This document shows positions 52,801-59,704 of a stretch of 64,000 nucleotides of DNA, piece by piece. The DNA comes from an uncultured Muribaculaceae bacterium (GTDB lineage: Bacteria; Bacteroidota; Bacteroidia; Bacteroidales; Muribaculaceae), in NCBI GenBank assembly GCA_910584125.1, contig CAJTXU010000003.1:205-64204 (forward strand), given 5' to 3'. The notes beneath the pieces are model-generated. The model had not been told where the DNA came from. It saw nothing but the letters and a program-made list of their open reading frames with translations, and did no database searches. The position numbers were made by a program, and so were the translations under genes. Every line of letters starts with the position of its first letter. Within the stretch, counting starts at the first letter, position 1.

Positions 52801-53671
52801 GGAAGCGAACGGTCATTTCAGAACCGTTCTTAATGAAGTCGTCTGACTTGTCGATTGCTTTTTTGATTGCCTCAATATCCTCATTATCTACGGCAGTAAT
52901 ACTATCATCGAGTACTCCCTCGTAGTATCGGCGCAGGAAGAATATCAGCACGATGTAATCGTACAGAATATAGGTCAGATTATTCCAATATTGGTCGGGA
53001 TTGGTATAGAATGCCGCATGACTCTCGCTATTCCTCTTGTTATTGAGCCTGTATATGACGCTGGATATCTTTTTGGTGTCAATCACATCTTTCCCTTCCA
53101 GCATTTGTATTCTTTGGGAAAAATAGTTGGAAATATCCCCGAATGTGATATCCAAGAGCTTGCCATTCTTATCGTTTTTCGATTTCTGACCGCAGAGCTG
53201 AAGAGCTCCATATGTGCTGAAATATGCTATGCCAAGCCTATAAAGCAGATATTGAAGGGCGGAGTCAGTCGAGCATACATGTGTACGGTACTGTGATTCC
53301 GTCGTTATGCCTTGATTTTCAGCTACAGACAGTCTGACTATGTTTTTGAATCTGGGTGCGACGCCATTGAATTTTTTTTCATTTTTATCGGTGCTGTCCG
53401 CTTCTTTGCCCAATATCGCAAACATAAGATATGTTGCCTCAAGAATCTCATTGTAGATTGACTCTGCCGACTCTGTTGATTCATCAACGGACCAAGAAGG
53501 TGCTGCGTCTTTCCCAAACCAGCTGGCGCGTTTATTTAAGAGAACGGCGTTGTTTGTCGGATGCAGCCCGTACTTAACATACCTCACGAGTTCGCTGTCG
53601 CTGTTGTTGAGATGCAATGCGATAAAGCGGTCCATCAGTGAGCTATCGAGCTGAAAAGAAAATGTATTCAT
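49820..53671 (-). CDS. HEPN-like / coiled-coil / TM / repeat protein (1283 aa)
   Basis: First and largest gene of the island. Residues 1-260 are helical with RLNNKRNSESHAAF (R213-N-x3-H218), an RX4-6H HEPN-type motif. Residues 290-460 are mixed and include a conserved-looking YYEKRIKRFSQYTIQSFFMRNG block. From 460 a long coiled coil runs into a Glu/Lys/Arg-rich helix (about 575-620), then one TM segment (about 621-643, LAFSGVGVLLLAALIAYSVV). Residues 650-1283 are TPR/Sel1-like helical repeats (YPDAARWYMKARDRYARH; NRGLSDAQVALGTLLDMAGD). With no signal peptide, the HEPN part would be cytosolic and the repeats outside, or the reverse. It may be the scaffold of the system. The promoter has the degenerate operator at 53905-53921. 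Confidence 0.65.
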   Translation of the reverse strand: MNTFSFQLDSSLMDRFIALHLNNSDSELVRYVKYGLHPTNNAVLLNKRASWFGKDAAPSWSVDESTESAESIYNEILEATYLMFAILGKEADSTDKNEKKFNGVAPRFKNIVRLSVAENQGITTESQYRTHVCSTDSALQYLLYRLGIAYFSTYGALQLCGQKSKNDKNGKLLDITFGDISNYFSQRIQMLEGKDVIDTKKISSVIYRLNNKRNSESHAAFYTNPDQYWNNLTYILYDYIVLIFFLRRYYEGVLDDSITAVDNEDIEAIKKAIDKSDDFIKNGSEMTVRFQFEAENEVIRKLSIAEKTESEAKGKQTKTIPIPRKETLGDGRTVCYYEKRIKRFSQYTIQSFFMRNGVDVEDGKELDINTGLLFGGAVVELKMPTTEIPYPAIESIMARATGLIEDSENRAIIEKLLECNIKDDEFRSKLRIILLLDEGEKTKILDEFVRKEDAVSESLDVDEFKKFIEEQNDRQFASIEKRMGELEESLQSLSNEVRKALEEELSRIDLRGLINANSVSSEDFQAFVDVVKNWKEEQDRKIDKTAEESRERDEALLKAINNLSEEKADIKEISVCIRAEIEKGRKEEERRREEEEKARKEEEQKIKKEEEKKAKNKKIKRLAFSGVGVLLLAALIAYSVVLAVSDGKFVYSSEFNTRAANLFGNTHAAYARAVYLANNHEYPDAARWYMKARDRYARHVAKNPSDSIPALRMAEMLMRGKGGTFDFAEAGKYAEMARRHDIAAYLAAATGDHYKARDIINNYRGSKTSYLELADAVSGLFYSGNNRNIETAHRNWAVIDSLASTDNIATEEALSMAREITSYGVTDKAGDYVVSPSIYDAVAYATDADSLFNSLSAQLYLADRYQSLGLLSDANRYNEKANGNGRKGYGEITFSQDRINELNFDPQAIAARAHNNFQKGYSDYRMTGYYYHIADSINTANRKYTLGPDFYADWFNFIAQAPDITTTEQIIPLTRKDLPDSLRNAIADYIMSIKHANGYGVPLDSVKSGDYLLSAANRGLSDAQVALGTLLDMAGDIDGMKILWGHVNNKPDHEIHPYAARYILSRGINKDNHIDYGLVNKIEEDPYALLLKLSSLTDAADLTRYNEATLRSLRSQINIVLSQNSNSTDRPYFFGKLAEINYLLGNIDEAQFYITIAGKLSPVSTYTSYFAISEFARLKGEIGTAALFAGMFAEQFFLDNGKVLDESNRSEVIEHFYHLYPEILELVHKKKNYDFAENEIFFHNVGFDRDRDFSTFDTRVRRLHVDLPNYQKPTFPVTKQYFD

Positions 53672-53886
53672 AGATGTCAGTTGTTTTTAGTTAGTTTAGA
53701 ATGTTCGTTGGTTGTTGGTCGGTCAACTTGCCGCCTTCCCGTCAGAAGATAATTGGAAGCGTAAAGTTAAACTTTCCCAGGGATAGCCGCAAGCAAATAT
53801 GTCGTAAAACATAAAATGCCGTCGTGTCGTGATTCCTCCATGAAGCCATCTTGATTGGGGGTTATTCTGCTTTTATCTGTTCGTCG

Positions 53887-53921
53887 CAAATTTACAGACG
53901 AATCGTGCGGAAATACTTCAC
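53887..53921 (-). promoter_or_regulatory. Operator-promoter for the 1283-aa gene
   Basis: Palindrome with one weaker half (on + GTGCGGAAATACTTCAC, 53905-53921), 10-bp gap, -7 TAAATTTG (53887-53894), read on the minus strand. The leader to the ATG at 53671 would be about 210 nt and contains nothing else that I recognise. Confidence 0.7.
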
Positions 53922-53938
53922 GATTGAAAAAATTTTTT

Positions 53939-53946
53939 TAATTTAG
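53939..53946 (+). promoter_or_regulatory. Possible -7 box of the WYL regulator gene
   Basis: TAATTTAG, 7 of 8 to TAnnTTTG, 28 bp before ATG 53974. The shared operator at 53905-53921 lies 17 bp upstream, so one bound regulator could control both divergent genes, including its own. Confidence 0.35.
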
Positions 53947-53973
53947 CGGAAAATTTCGAAATTGAGTCAGAAT

Positions 53974-55197
53974 ATGGGCAAGCTGGTTAAAAATAAAAGG
54001 GACCTCTGTTTGGTTACTGATGACGAGATAAGAGAGGAGACCCCCTTGAAGGGAGCGAAGGCAATGAAAGGACTGGGCAACGAGCGTCTGGCGCGCATCT
54101 TCCGTATTGACCGGATGCTGAGCGAGACAAAGAAACCCATGACTGTCGCGGCCATCTGTGAACGTCTGGAAGCGGATAAGAGTTTCAAGTCTGTCACATC
54201 ACGGACTGTTATCGATGACCTGAATTTCCTTCTTTCTCTCGGCAACCTCAACGGCTTTGAGCTGAGTGTCGACGACAGCGAAAAGAGTTTCAAATATTGG
54301 ATTGAGGAAGGACACAGCCTTTTCCGCCGCGATTTCACCCGCGAGCAGGCTCATTCGCTCCGTGAACTCGTGAACGCAATAGCAAGCTATGACGCATTGG
54401 CGGAATTAGAACTTGTCGATAATCTTAATGATGTTCTCGAGCGGACCGAGATGGGAGCCAAGACGCGCACCATAGTCGATCTCGGTGTCTCGGCGTTTGG
54501 TAACAGCGAGCTGTTCCATACGCTATATCATGCCATCGCAAACCGACATGTCGTAAAACTTGAATATCGCCGGATGAACGAACTCGGCATGCAAGGGACC
54601 GTACGTTCCATTATGTTCCAGCCTTGTTTGATACGGCAATACGCCGGGCGTTGGACGGTAATCGGAGCCGACAGTTCCGACGGCTTCATCTGCAAGTTCT
54701 ATTTCGTGCAGATCGTTTCAGCTGAACTGACAGAAAAACATTACAGCGAGACGCTCGACATTCGGCTGAAGGGGCATTTCAAGTCGGTGATAGGCACATC
54801 ATCGCCCAGGTCGCTGTGTGTCTTCGGCGCAGAGAAAGCGGTGAGGGAATCGCTTTCCCAGAGTATGGAAGGGGAGAGGCTGGAGGAGATAGTGGTCGCC
54901 GCCTATCCTGGGTGGGGAAACCATCTTGAATCTTTTCCGTTGCATGGTTCACAGAGTGAGCTGACGGCGACCGAGGCCGAGCAGTATCGCCGTCGATTCG
55001 CGCATTTGCCCGAGGAGTCGCGGATATTCAGTTTCAAGGTGTATGTGAACACGGAGCTTGAGTCGGAGCTTATGCGCTGGATGGACAGGGTGGAGGTTCT
55101 CGCGCCGGCGTCGTTGCGCGCCTCGCTGGCGGAGCGGGCCGCACGTCTCGCCGATCGGTACGCCGCGGCTGCCCGCGAATCCCTCCGCGGCGTGTGA
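53974..55197 (+). CDS. WYL-domain transcriptional regulator
   Basis: About 407 aa. A winged-helix N-terminal DNA-binding part (GNERLARIFRIDRMLSETKKPMTVAAICERLEADKSFKSVTSRTVIDDLNFL), then a WYL domain (LEYRRMNELGMQGTVRSIMFQPCLIRQYAGRWTVIGADSSDG) and a C-terminal extension (WGNHLESFPLHGSQ). WYL proteins sense ligands, possibly nucleic acids or nucleotides, and often control phage-defence islands. It is divergent from the 1283-aa gene and is the natural candidate for binding the 17-bp palindromes. Starts: TTG 53962, ATG 53974 (chosen), ATG 54064 (would remove a 30-residue charged leader). Confidence 0.88.
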   Translation: MGKLVKNKRDLCLVTDDEIREETPLKGAKAMKGLGNERLARIFRIDRMLSETKKPMTVAAICERLEADKSFKSVTSRTVIDDLNFLLSLGNLNGFELSVDDSEKSFKYWIEEGHSLFRRDFTREQAHSLRELVNAIASYDALAELELVDNLNDVLERTEMGAKTRTIVDLGVSAFGNSELFHTLYHAIANRHVVKLEYRRMNELGMQGTVRSIMFQPCLIRQYAGRWTVIGADSSDGFICKFYFVQIVSAELTEKHYSETLDIRLKGHFKSVIGTSSPRSLCVFGAEKAVRESLSQSMEGERLEEIVVAAYPGWGNHLESFPLHGSQSELTATEAEQYRRRFAHLPEESRIFSFKVYVNTELESELMRWMDRVEVLAPASLRASLAERAARLADRYAAAARESLRGV

Positions 55198-55217
55198 CGT
55201 CACACCCTGATTATAGA

Positions 55218-55238
55218 CTTTCCGAAGAAAGCGGAAAG
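55218..55238 (+). terminator. Possible hairpin after the WYL gene
   Basis: CTTTCCG / CGGAAAG stem with a 7-nt loop, 20 bp after the stop codon, with no T tract. Termination is uncertain. Confidence 0.25.
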
Positions 55239-55323
55239 CATGGATAGTGTTGAAATTGTGAAGTTGTGTTGTCCGCTCAGCCATTTTGTGACCCAGGCTG
55301 TTATGACTTTGAGTTCGAATTTA

Positions 55324-55355
55324 TTTGTTTTATAGGTGTAATTGGATTATCTTTG
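55324..55355 (+). promoter_or_regulatory. Promoter for the Rpn-family gene
   Basis: TTTG 55324-55327, 20-bp spacer, TATCTTTG 55348-55355; the start codon follows after 21 bp. No island palindrome is present, so this gene is probably outside the WYL regulon. Confidence 0.7.
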
Positions 55356-55376
55356 TGAAAAATTGGAATCAACGAT

Positions 55377-56324
55377 ATGGAGCACGACAACACTTATATC
55401 CGTTTCGACTGGGCTATCAAGCATATACTCAGGGACAAAAGCAACTTCGGAATCCTCGAAGGCCTTATCTCCGTACTCCTCAACGAGAAGGTCGAAATTG
55501 TTGAACTTCTTGAAAGCGAGTCGAATCAGGACTCCGACAACGACAAGTTCAACCGTGTCGACATCAAGGCTAAGAACAGCAAAGGCCATCTGATAATCGT
55601 GGAAGTCCAGCTGACACGACAGTTATATTATCTGCAGAGGATTCTCTACGGAACGTGCAAGGCGATTACCGAACATATCGGGCTGGGCGATCAGTACGAC
55701 AAGGTAAAGAAGGTGTATTCAATCAGTATCCTTTACTGCGACTTCGGCAAGGGTGATGATTATGTATATCATGGCGAGACGAGGTTCAAAGGCATTCATA
55801 CGGGTAACGACCTCTATGTCAATGTCAGGGAGGAGGGTGTGATTGTGCCTCATCTTCCCCGCGAGGTATTCCCGGAATATTATCTTGTGAGGGTGAACGC
55901 CTACGACAAGATTCCCGACACTCCGCTCGACGAGTGGCTCACATACCTTAAGACGGGCAAAGTGAAGGAAGACACGCGCACACCGGGACTTCAGGAGGTG
56001 AAACGCAAACTGCAGTATCTGTCGATGTCGCCCAAGCAACGCAGGGCATACGAAGAACACCTAGATACCCTTAGATATCAGGACGATGTGCTTGACACTG
56101 CCCGTGAGGTGGGTCTTGCCGAGGGTCTTGCCGAGGGTCTTGCCGAGGGTCGCGCCGAGGGTCGCGCCGAGGGTATGGCCAAAGGCAAGGAAATAGGTCG
56201 CGCCGAGGGGATTGTGCAAGTGGCTCGAAATTTGATTTCATTGGGAATGGACAATGTGACCATCCGCAATGCCACAGGTCTATCGGACAGGGAAGTCGAT
56301 GCCATCCGCAATGAAGCGCTCTAA
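55377..56324 (+). CDS. Rpn / PD-(D/E)XK nuclease family protein
   Basis: 315 aa. The N-terminal part (DNTYIRFDWAIKHILRDKSNFGILEGLISVLL) is typical of the PDDEXK_2 'transposase-like' Rpn family. The nuclease core shows Asp62 in RVDIKAK and Glu76-x-Gln78 in IIVEVQ, a D...ExQ site that appears intact. The C-terminal region has tandem GLAEG/GRAEG units (about 243-275) made by a 12-bp DNA repeat, then a helix-turn-helix-like end (ISLGMDNVTIRNATGLSDREVDAI). Rpn proteins promote RecA-independent recombination in E. coli; the role here is unproven. It has its own promoter, next to the WYL gene. Confidence 0.85.
   Translation: MEHDNTYIRFDWAIKHILRDKSNFGILEGLISVLLNEKVEIVELLESESNQDSDNDKFNRVDIKAKNSKGHLIIVEVQLTRQLYYLQRILYGTCKAITEHIGLGDQYDKVKKVYSISILYCDFGKGDDYVYHGETRFKGIHTGNDLYVNVREEGVIVPHLPREVFPEYYLVRVNAYDKIPDTPLDEWLTYLKTGKVKEDTRTPGLQEVKRKLQYLSMSPKQRRAYEEHLDTLRYQDDVLDTAREVGLAEGLAEGLAEGRAEGRAEGMAKGKEIGRAEGIVQVARNLISLGMDNVTIRNATGLSDREVDAIRNEAL
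56112..56176 (+). repeat. 12-bp coding repeats in the Rpn-family gene
   Basis: GGTCTTGCCGAG repeated three times, then GGTCGCGCCGAG twice, in frame, giving (G-L/R-A-E) units. Being in frame, copy-number change would alter length without a frameshift. Confidence 0.85.
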
Positions 56325-56350
56325 GCCTCAGACTTCGGACCTTAGACCAA

Positions 56351-57271
56351 TTACAGGCGGGTGAGGTCGGTGACGAGGCCCTCGCGGTTGAGGATGACGC
56401 GGGGGAATATGGTCTCGGCTTCGCGGCGGAAGCCTTCGTCGTCTTTGTATCGCGAGGAGTAGTGGCCGGTGAGCAGCGCCCGCGCTCCGGCGTCGCGAGC
56501 GACTGTCGCCGCCTGCCGCGCCGTGCTGTGGAAACGCGCCTTCGCCTCGGCCTCGTTGCAGTCGAGATAGGTCGTCTCGTGGAAGAGCAGATCGACCGGA
56601 CCGATCTTTTCTGCCAGCGTCGGCATGTATATTGTGTCCGACATGTGCGCGTACGACAGCGAGCGGTCGGCGTCGGTGGTGAGCCGCGAGTTGGGCACGA
56701 CCGTGCCGTCGGGCTTCACGAAGTCCTCGCCGAGCTTGATGCGGTTCATCATCGAGTAGGGCACGCCGTGGAAATCGACCATGTCGCGTATGATGTGCCT
56801 CGGTTTGGGTTTCTCTTCGAAGACGTAGCCCACGCAGGGAACGCGGTGCTCAAGCCGGACGGCGCGCACCGTCATGGACGGCGTGTCGAGAATCAGGGCG
56901 TCCTCGGGCTTGATTTCGTGGAACTCGAGCTCGAAACTCAGTTCGCGCGCGAAGTAATCAAGGATGTGGCGCAGGATGTCGATGCCGTCGGCGAAAGTGT
57001 GTACCGTGATGCGGCCCCCCTGGCTGCCGAGCGACAACGACGAGAGCAGTCCCGGAAGACCGAGCACATGGTCGCCGTGGAGATGCGTCAGGAAGATGTG
57101 GCGCAGACGCGAGAACTTGAGACGCTGGGCCTGGAACTGCCGCTGGGCGCCCTCGCCGCAGTCTACCATATATAATGTGTCGCGGTGGTCGACCACCGTG
57201 CTCGACGGCTGATGGCGCAGCGTCGGCTTGGCCGACCCGCAGCCCAATGTGTGTATGCTGAACTCTGCCAT
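56351..57271 (-). CDS. rnz: Ribonuclease Z (tRNA 3' endonuclease)
   Basis: 306 aa metallo-beta-lactamase-fold enzyme that removes the 3' trailer of tRNA precursors. The zinc motif is LTHLHGDHVLGLPGLL (His63, His65, Asp67, His68), with further ligands in HETTYLD and LTGHYSSRY. The ATG at 57271 gives the normal family start AEFSIHTLGCGSAKPT; the frame runs to 57301, where the -7 box lies, so the longer form is excluded. It is divergent from the TonB receptor gene. Confidence 0.95.
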   Translation of the reverse strand: MAEFSIHTLGCGSAKPTLRHQPSSTVVDHRDTLYMVDCGEGAQRQFQAQRLKFSRLRHIFLTHLHGDHVLGLPGLLSSLSLGSQGGRITVHTFADGIDILRHILDYFARELSFELEFHEIKPEDALILDTPSMTVRAVRLEHRVPCVGYVFEEKPKPRHIIRDMVDFHGVPYSMMNRIKLGEDFVKPDGTVVPNSRLTTDADRSLSYAHMSDTIYMPTLAEKIGPVDLLFHETTYLDCNEAEAKARFHSTARQAATVARDAGARALLTGHYSSRYKDDEGFRREAETIFPRVILNREGLVTDLTRL

Positions 57272-57298
57272 GGTATGAGGTCTTGATTTTTTTCGATA

Positions 57299-57306
57299 CA
57301 AAATTA
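57299..57306 (-). promoter_or_regulatory. -7 box of rnz
   Basis: TAATTTTG on the minus strand, 27 bp before the ATG at 57271. It is back to back with the TonB receptor promoter; only 7 bp separate it from that promoter's -33 box. Confidence 0.6.
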
Positions 57307-57313
57307 CGCAATA

Positions 57314-57345
57314 TTTGGCGATTGAAAAAATAAAAGGTAATTTTG
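57314..57345 (+). promoter_or_regulatory. Promoter of the 752-aa TonB receptor
   Basis: TTTG 57314-57317, 20-bp spacer, TAATTTTG 57338-57345. The apparent start codon GTG is at 57350, so the message would be leaderless or nearly so. Confidence 0.65.
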
Positions 57346-57349
57346 CATT

Positions 57350-59608
57350 GTGAATACATCGGCAAGGTCAATATTGTTCATCGTTCCGCTGGCCCTGGCA
57401 TCGGCGGCCGCTACGGCGTCGCCGTCGGAGACACGTGCCGAATATACCGACAGCGTCCACGCGCTCGGCGAACTCAACGTCGTGGCCCTCAAGCAGGAAG
57501 CCATGCTGCGCGACGACGCGGTCTCGGCCACCGTGGTCGGCTCGGCAGAGCTCGACGCGCTCAACACGGCGGCCATGAAAGGGATATCCGATGTCGTCCC
57601 CAACTTCTATATCCCCGATTACGGATCGCGCATCACGTCGACGATGTACGTGCGCGGCATCGGTGCGCGCATGGACCAGCCCGCAGTCGGGCTCAACGTC
57701 GACAACGTGCCCTATCTCAACAAGAACGCCTACGACTTCGACCTTGCCGACATAGAGTCGGTCGAAATGCTGAGGGGTCCGCAGTCGACGCTCTACGGCC
57801 GCAACACGATCGGCGGTCTGGTGAACATCACGACGCTCTCGCCGCTGAGATTCCAGGGATGGCGTGTGACGCTGCTCGGAGGCAATGGCAACGACTGGCG
57901 CGCCTCGGCCGGATGGTACCACAAGTTCTCGCCATCGACGGCGACGGCCGTTATCGGCTCGGTGTCCTATCTCGGCGGATTCTTCCGCAACAAGTACAAC
58001 GGGCGCCATCTCGACCACGAGCTCTCGGGCGCCCTGCGCTGGAAATTCGACTGGCGCCTTTCGCCCGACGTCAGGCTTCGCAACGCCGCCTCGGCCTCGA
58101 TGCTGCGCCAGGGCGGATATCCCTACGAATACGTCAAGACCGGCGAGATCAACTATAACGACACATGCTTCTACCGGCGGTTCATCTTCACCGACGGCCT
58201 CACGCTCAACTGGCGGCACGAACGCTTCACGATGTCGTCGATCACCAGCGTGCAGTATCTCGACGACAACATGACGCTCGACCAGGACTTCCTGCCGCTG
58301 CCATACTTCACCCTCACCCAGAAGCAGCGCGAGACGGCGCTGACCGAAGACCTCGTGTTCCGCGGCGAGGAGCTCGACGGCCGGTACGGCTGGGTTGCCG
58401 GCGCGTTCGGATTCTACAAGCACACCATGATGCAGGCCCCGGTGACGTTCAAGGACAAGGGCATCTCCGAACTCATAGAGCGGCACCGCAACAACGCCAA
58501 TCCCGACTATCCCATCGCCTGGGACGCGCGCGAGTTCGTGCTCAACAGCGATTTCTCGATTCCCACTGGGGGCGTGGCCCTCTACCATGAGTCGGCGTTC
58601 CGCACGGGCCGGTGGAAATTCACCGCCGGGCTCAGACTCGACTGGGAGCGGTCGGCACTGAGGTTCCACAGTTTCTGCGACACCGGCTACGAGGTGATGC
58701 GCCTGCAGCCGGACGGCTCGGTCGTGCCGTTCAGGCATGTCCCCATCGAGATAGACGATCGCGACCGTCTGAAACGCAGCTACTTCAACTGGCTCCCGAA
58801 GGTGAGCGTGCTCTATGCGCTGCCAATGGAAGGGGAGAACAACGTCTATGCCACTGTCTCCAAAGGCTACAAGGCCGGAGGCTTCAACACGCAGATGTTT
58901 TCCGACGTGCTGCAGCAGCGGCTGATGGGCATCATGGGCATCGGCGCCGGCTACGACGTCGACCAGGTGGTGGGCTATAAGCCTGAATATTCGTGGAACT
59001 ACGAGGTCGGGGCGCACATATCGTTCCCGTCGGCAAGGCTCTCGGTCGATGTCTCGGCGTTCTGGATAGACTGCCGCGACCAGCAGCTCACCATGTTCCC
59101 CTCGGGCACGACGACCGGGCGCATTATGACCAACGCCGGGCGAACCCGCAGCCTCGGCGGCGAACTGACCCTCAGCTGCAACCCCGTCGCGGCCTTGTCG
59201 CTGACGGCAAGCTACGGCTACACCAACGCCCGCTTCCGCGACTTCTTCAACGGCATCGACGACTACAGCGGCAAGTTCATACCCTATGCCCCGCAGAACA
59301 CGCTCTTCGGCCGCGCCGAATATGTGTTCGGCCTCGGCGCGGGGTTCGTGCGCTCGCTCACGATCGGGGCCGACGTGCGCGGCACAGGCAAGATATACTG
59401 GAACGAATCGAACTTGCTGCATCAGGATTTCTACGCCCTGCTCGGCGCATCCGTCGAACTGTCGGCCGATAAATGGAGCCTCCAGCTGTGGGGCCGCAAC
59501 CTTACAGGAACGCGCTACGACACGTTCTACTTCATGTCGATGGGCAACGAGTTCCTGCAGCGCGGCCGTCCCGTCCAACTCGGCGCCACGCTGCGCCTCA
59601 GTCTATGA
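57350..59608 (+). CDS. TonB-dependent outer-membrane receptor
   Basis: 752 aa. Signal peptide (SILFIVPLALASAAATA), a TonB-box-like ELNVVAL, the plug domain (SGDV-type GISDVVPNFYIPDYGSRITSTMYVRGIGAR; VEMLRGPQSTLYGRNTIGGLVNI) and a full barrel ending in LGATLRLSL. There is no carboxypeptidase-regulatory domain, so it is closer to classic siderophore/cobalamin-type receptors than to SusC. The ligand is unknown. GTG start with a promoter ending 4 bp upstream. A lipoprotein gene follows after 96 bp. Confidence 0.88.
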   Translation: MNTSARSILFIVPLALASAAATASPSETRAEYTDSVHALGELNVVALKQEAMLRDDAVSATVVGSAELDALNTAAMKGISDVVPNFYIPDYGSRITSTMYVRGIGARMDQPAVGLNVDNVPYLNKNAYDFDLADIESVEMLRGPQSTLYGRNTIGGLVNITTLSPLRFQGWRVTLLGGNGNDWRASAGWYHKFSPSTATAVIGSVSYLGGFFRNKYNGRHLDHELSGALRWKFDWRLSPDVRLRNAASASMLRQGGYPYEYVKTGEINYNDTCFYRRFIFTDGLTLNWRHERFTMSSITSVQYLDDNMTLDQDFLPLPYFTLTQKQRETALTEDLVFRGEELDGRYGWVAGAFGFYKHTMMQAPVTFKDKGISELIERHRNNANPDYPIAWDAREFVLNSDFSIPTGGVALYHESAFRTGRWKFTAGLRLDWERSALRFHSFCDTGYEVMRLQPDGSVVPFRHVPIEIDDRDRLKRSYFNWLPKVSVLYALPMEGENNVYATVSKGYKAGGFNTQMFSDVLQQRLMGIMGIGAGYDVDQVVGYKPEYSWNYEVGAHISFPSARLSVDVSAFWIDCRDQQLTMFPSGTTTGRIMTNAGRTRSLGGELTLSCNPVAALSLTASYGYTNARFRDFFNGIDDYSGKFIPYAPQNTLFGRAEYVFGLGAGFVRSLTIGADVRGTGKIYWNESNLLHQDFYALLGASVELSADKWSLQLWGRNLTGTRYDTFYFMSMGNEFLQRGRPVQLGATLRLSL

Positions 59609-59644
59609 CATGACAATATATGACGCCCCATGACGTTAACTAAA

Positions 59645-59673
59645 TTGTCAGAAGACACATGGGTGTCTGACAA
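59645..59673 (+). other. Hairpin between TonB receptor and lipoprotein genes
   Basis: TTGTCAG...GACAC and GTGTCTGACAA can pair with a small bulge around an ATGG loop. No T tract follows, so it may adjust downstream expression or mRNA stability rather than terminate. Confidence 0.3.
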
Positions 59674-59704
59674 CACACGACCAAACAATTTTATTCAGTA
59701 ATAG

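Noticed and set aside
38953..55197. Known defence types (restriction-modification, BREX, CBASS, Thoeris, Gabija)
   Set aside because: No methyltransferase, PglZ, cyclase, TIR/SIR2, or OLD-nuclease motif is visible in any gene of the island; only the WYL regulator is shared with such loci.
55218..55238. Strong terminator for the WYL gene
   Set aside because: The stem is only 7 bp and no T tract follows; it is kept only as a low-confidence hairpin.
57368..59578. 736-codon minus-strand open frame
   Set aside because: It is an antisense shadow of the TonB receptor gene, whose plug and barrel motifs are clear on the plus strand.
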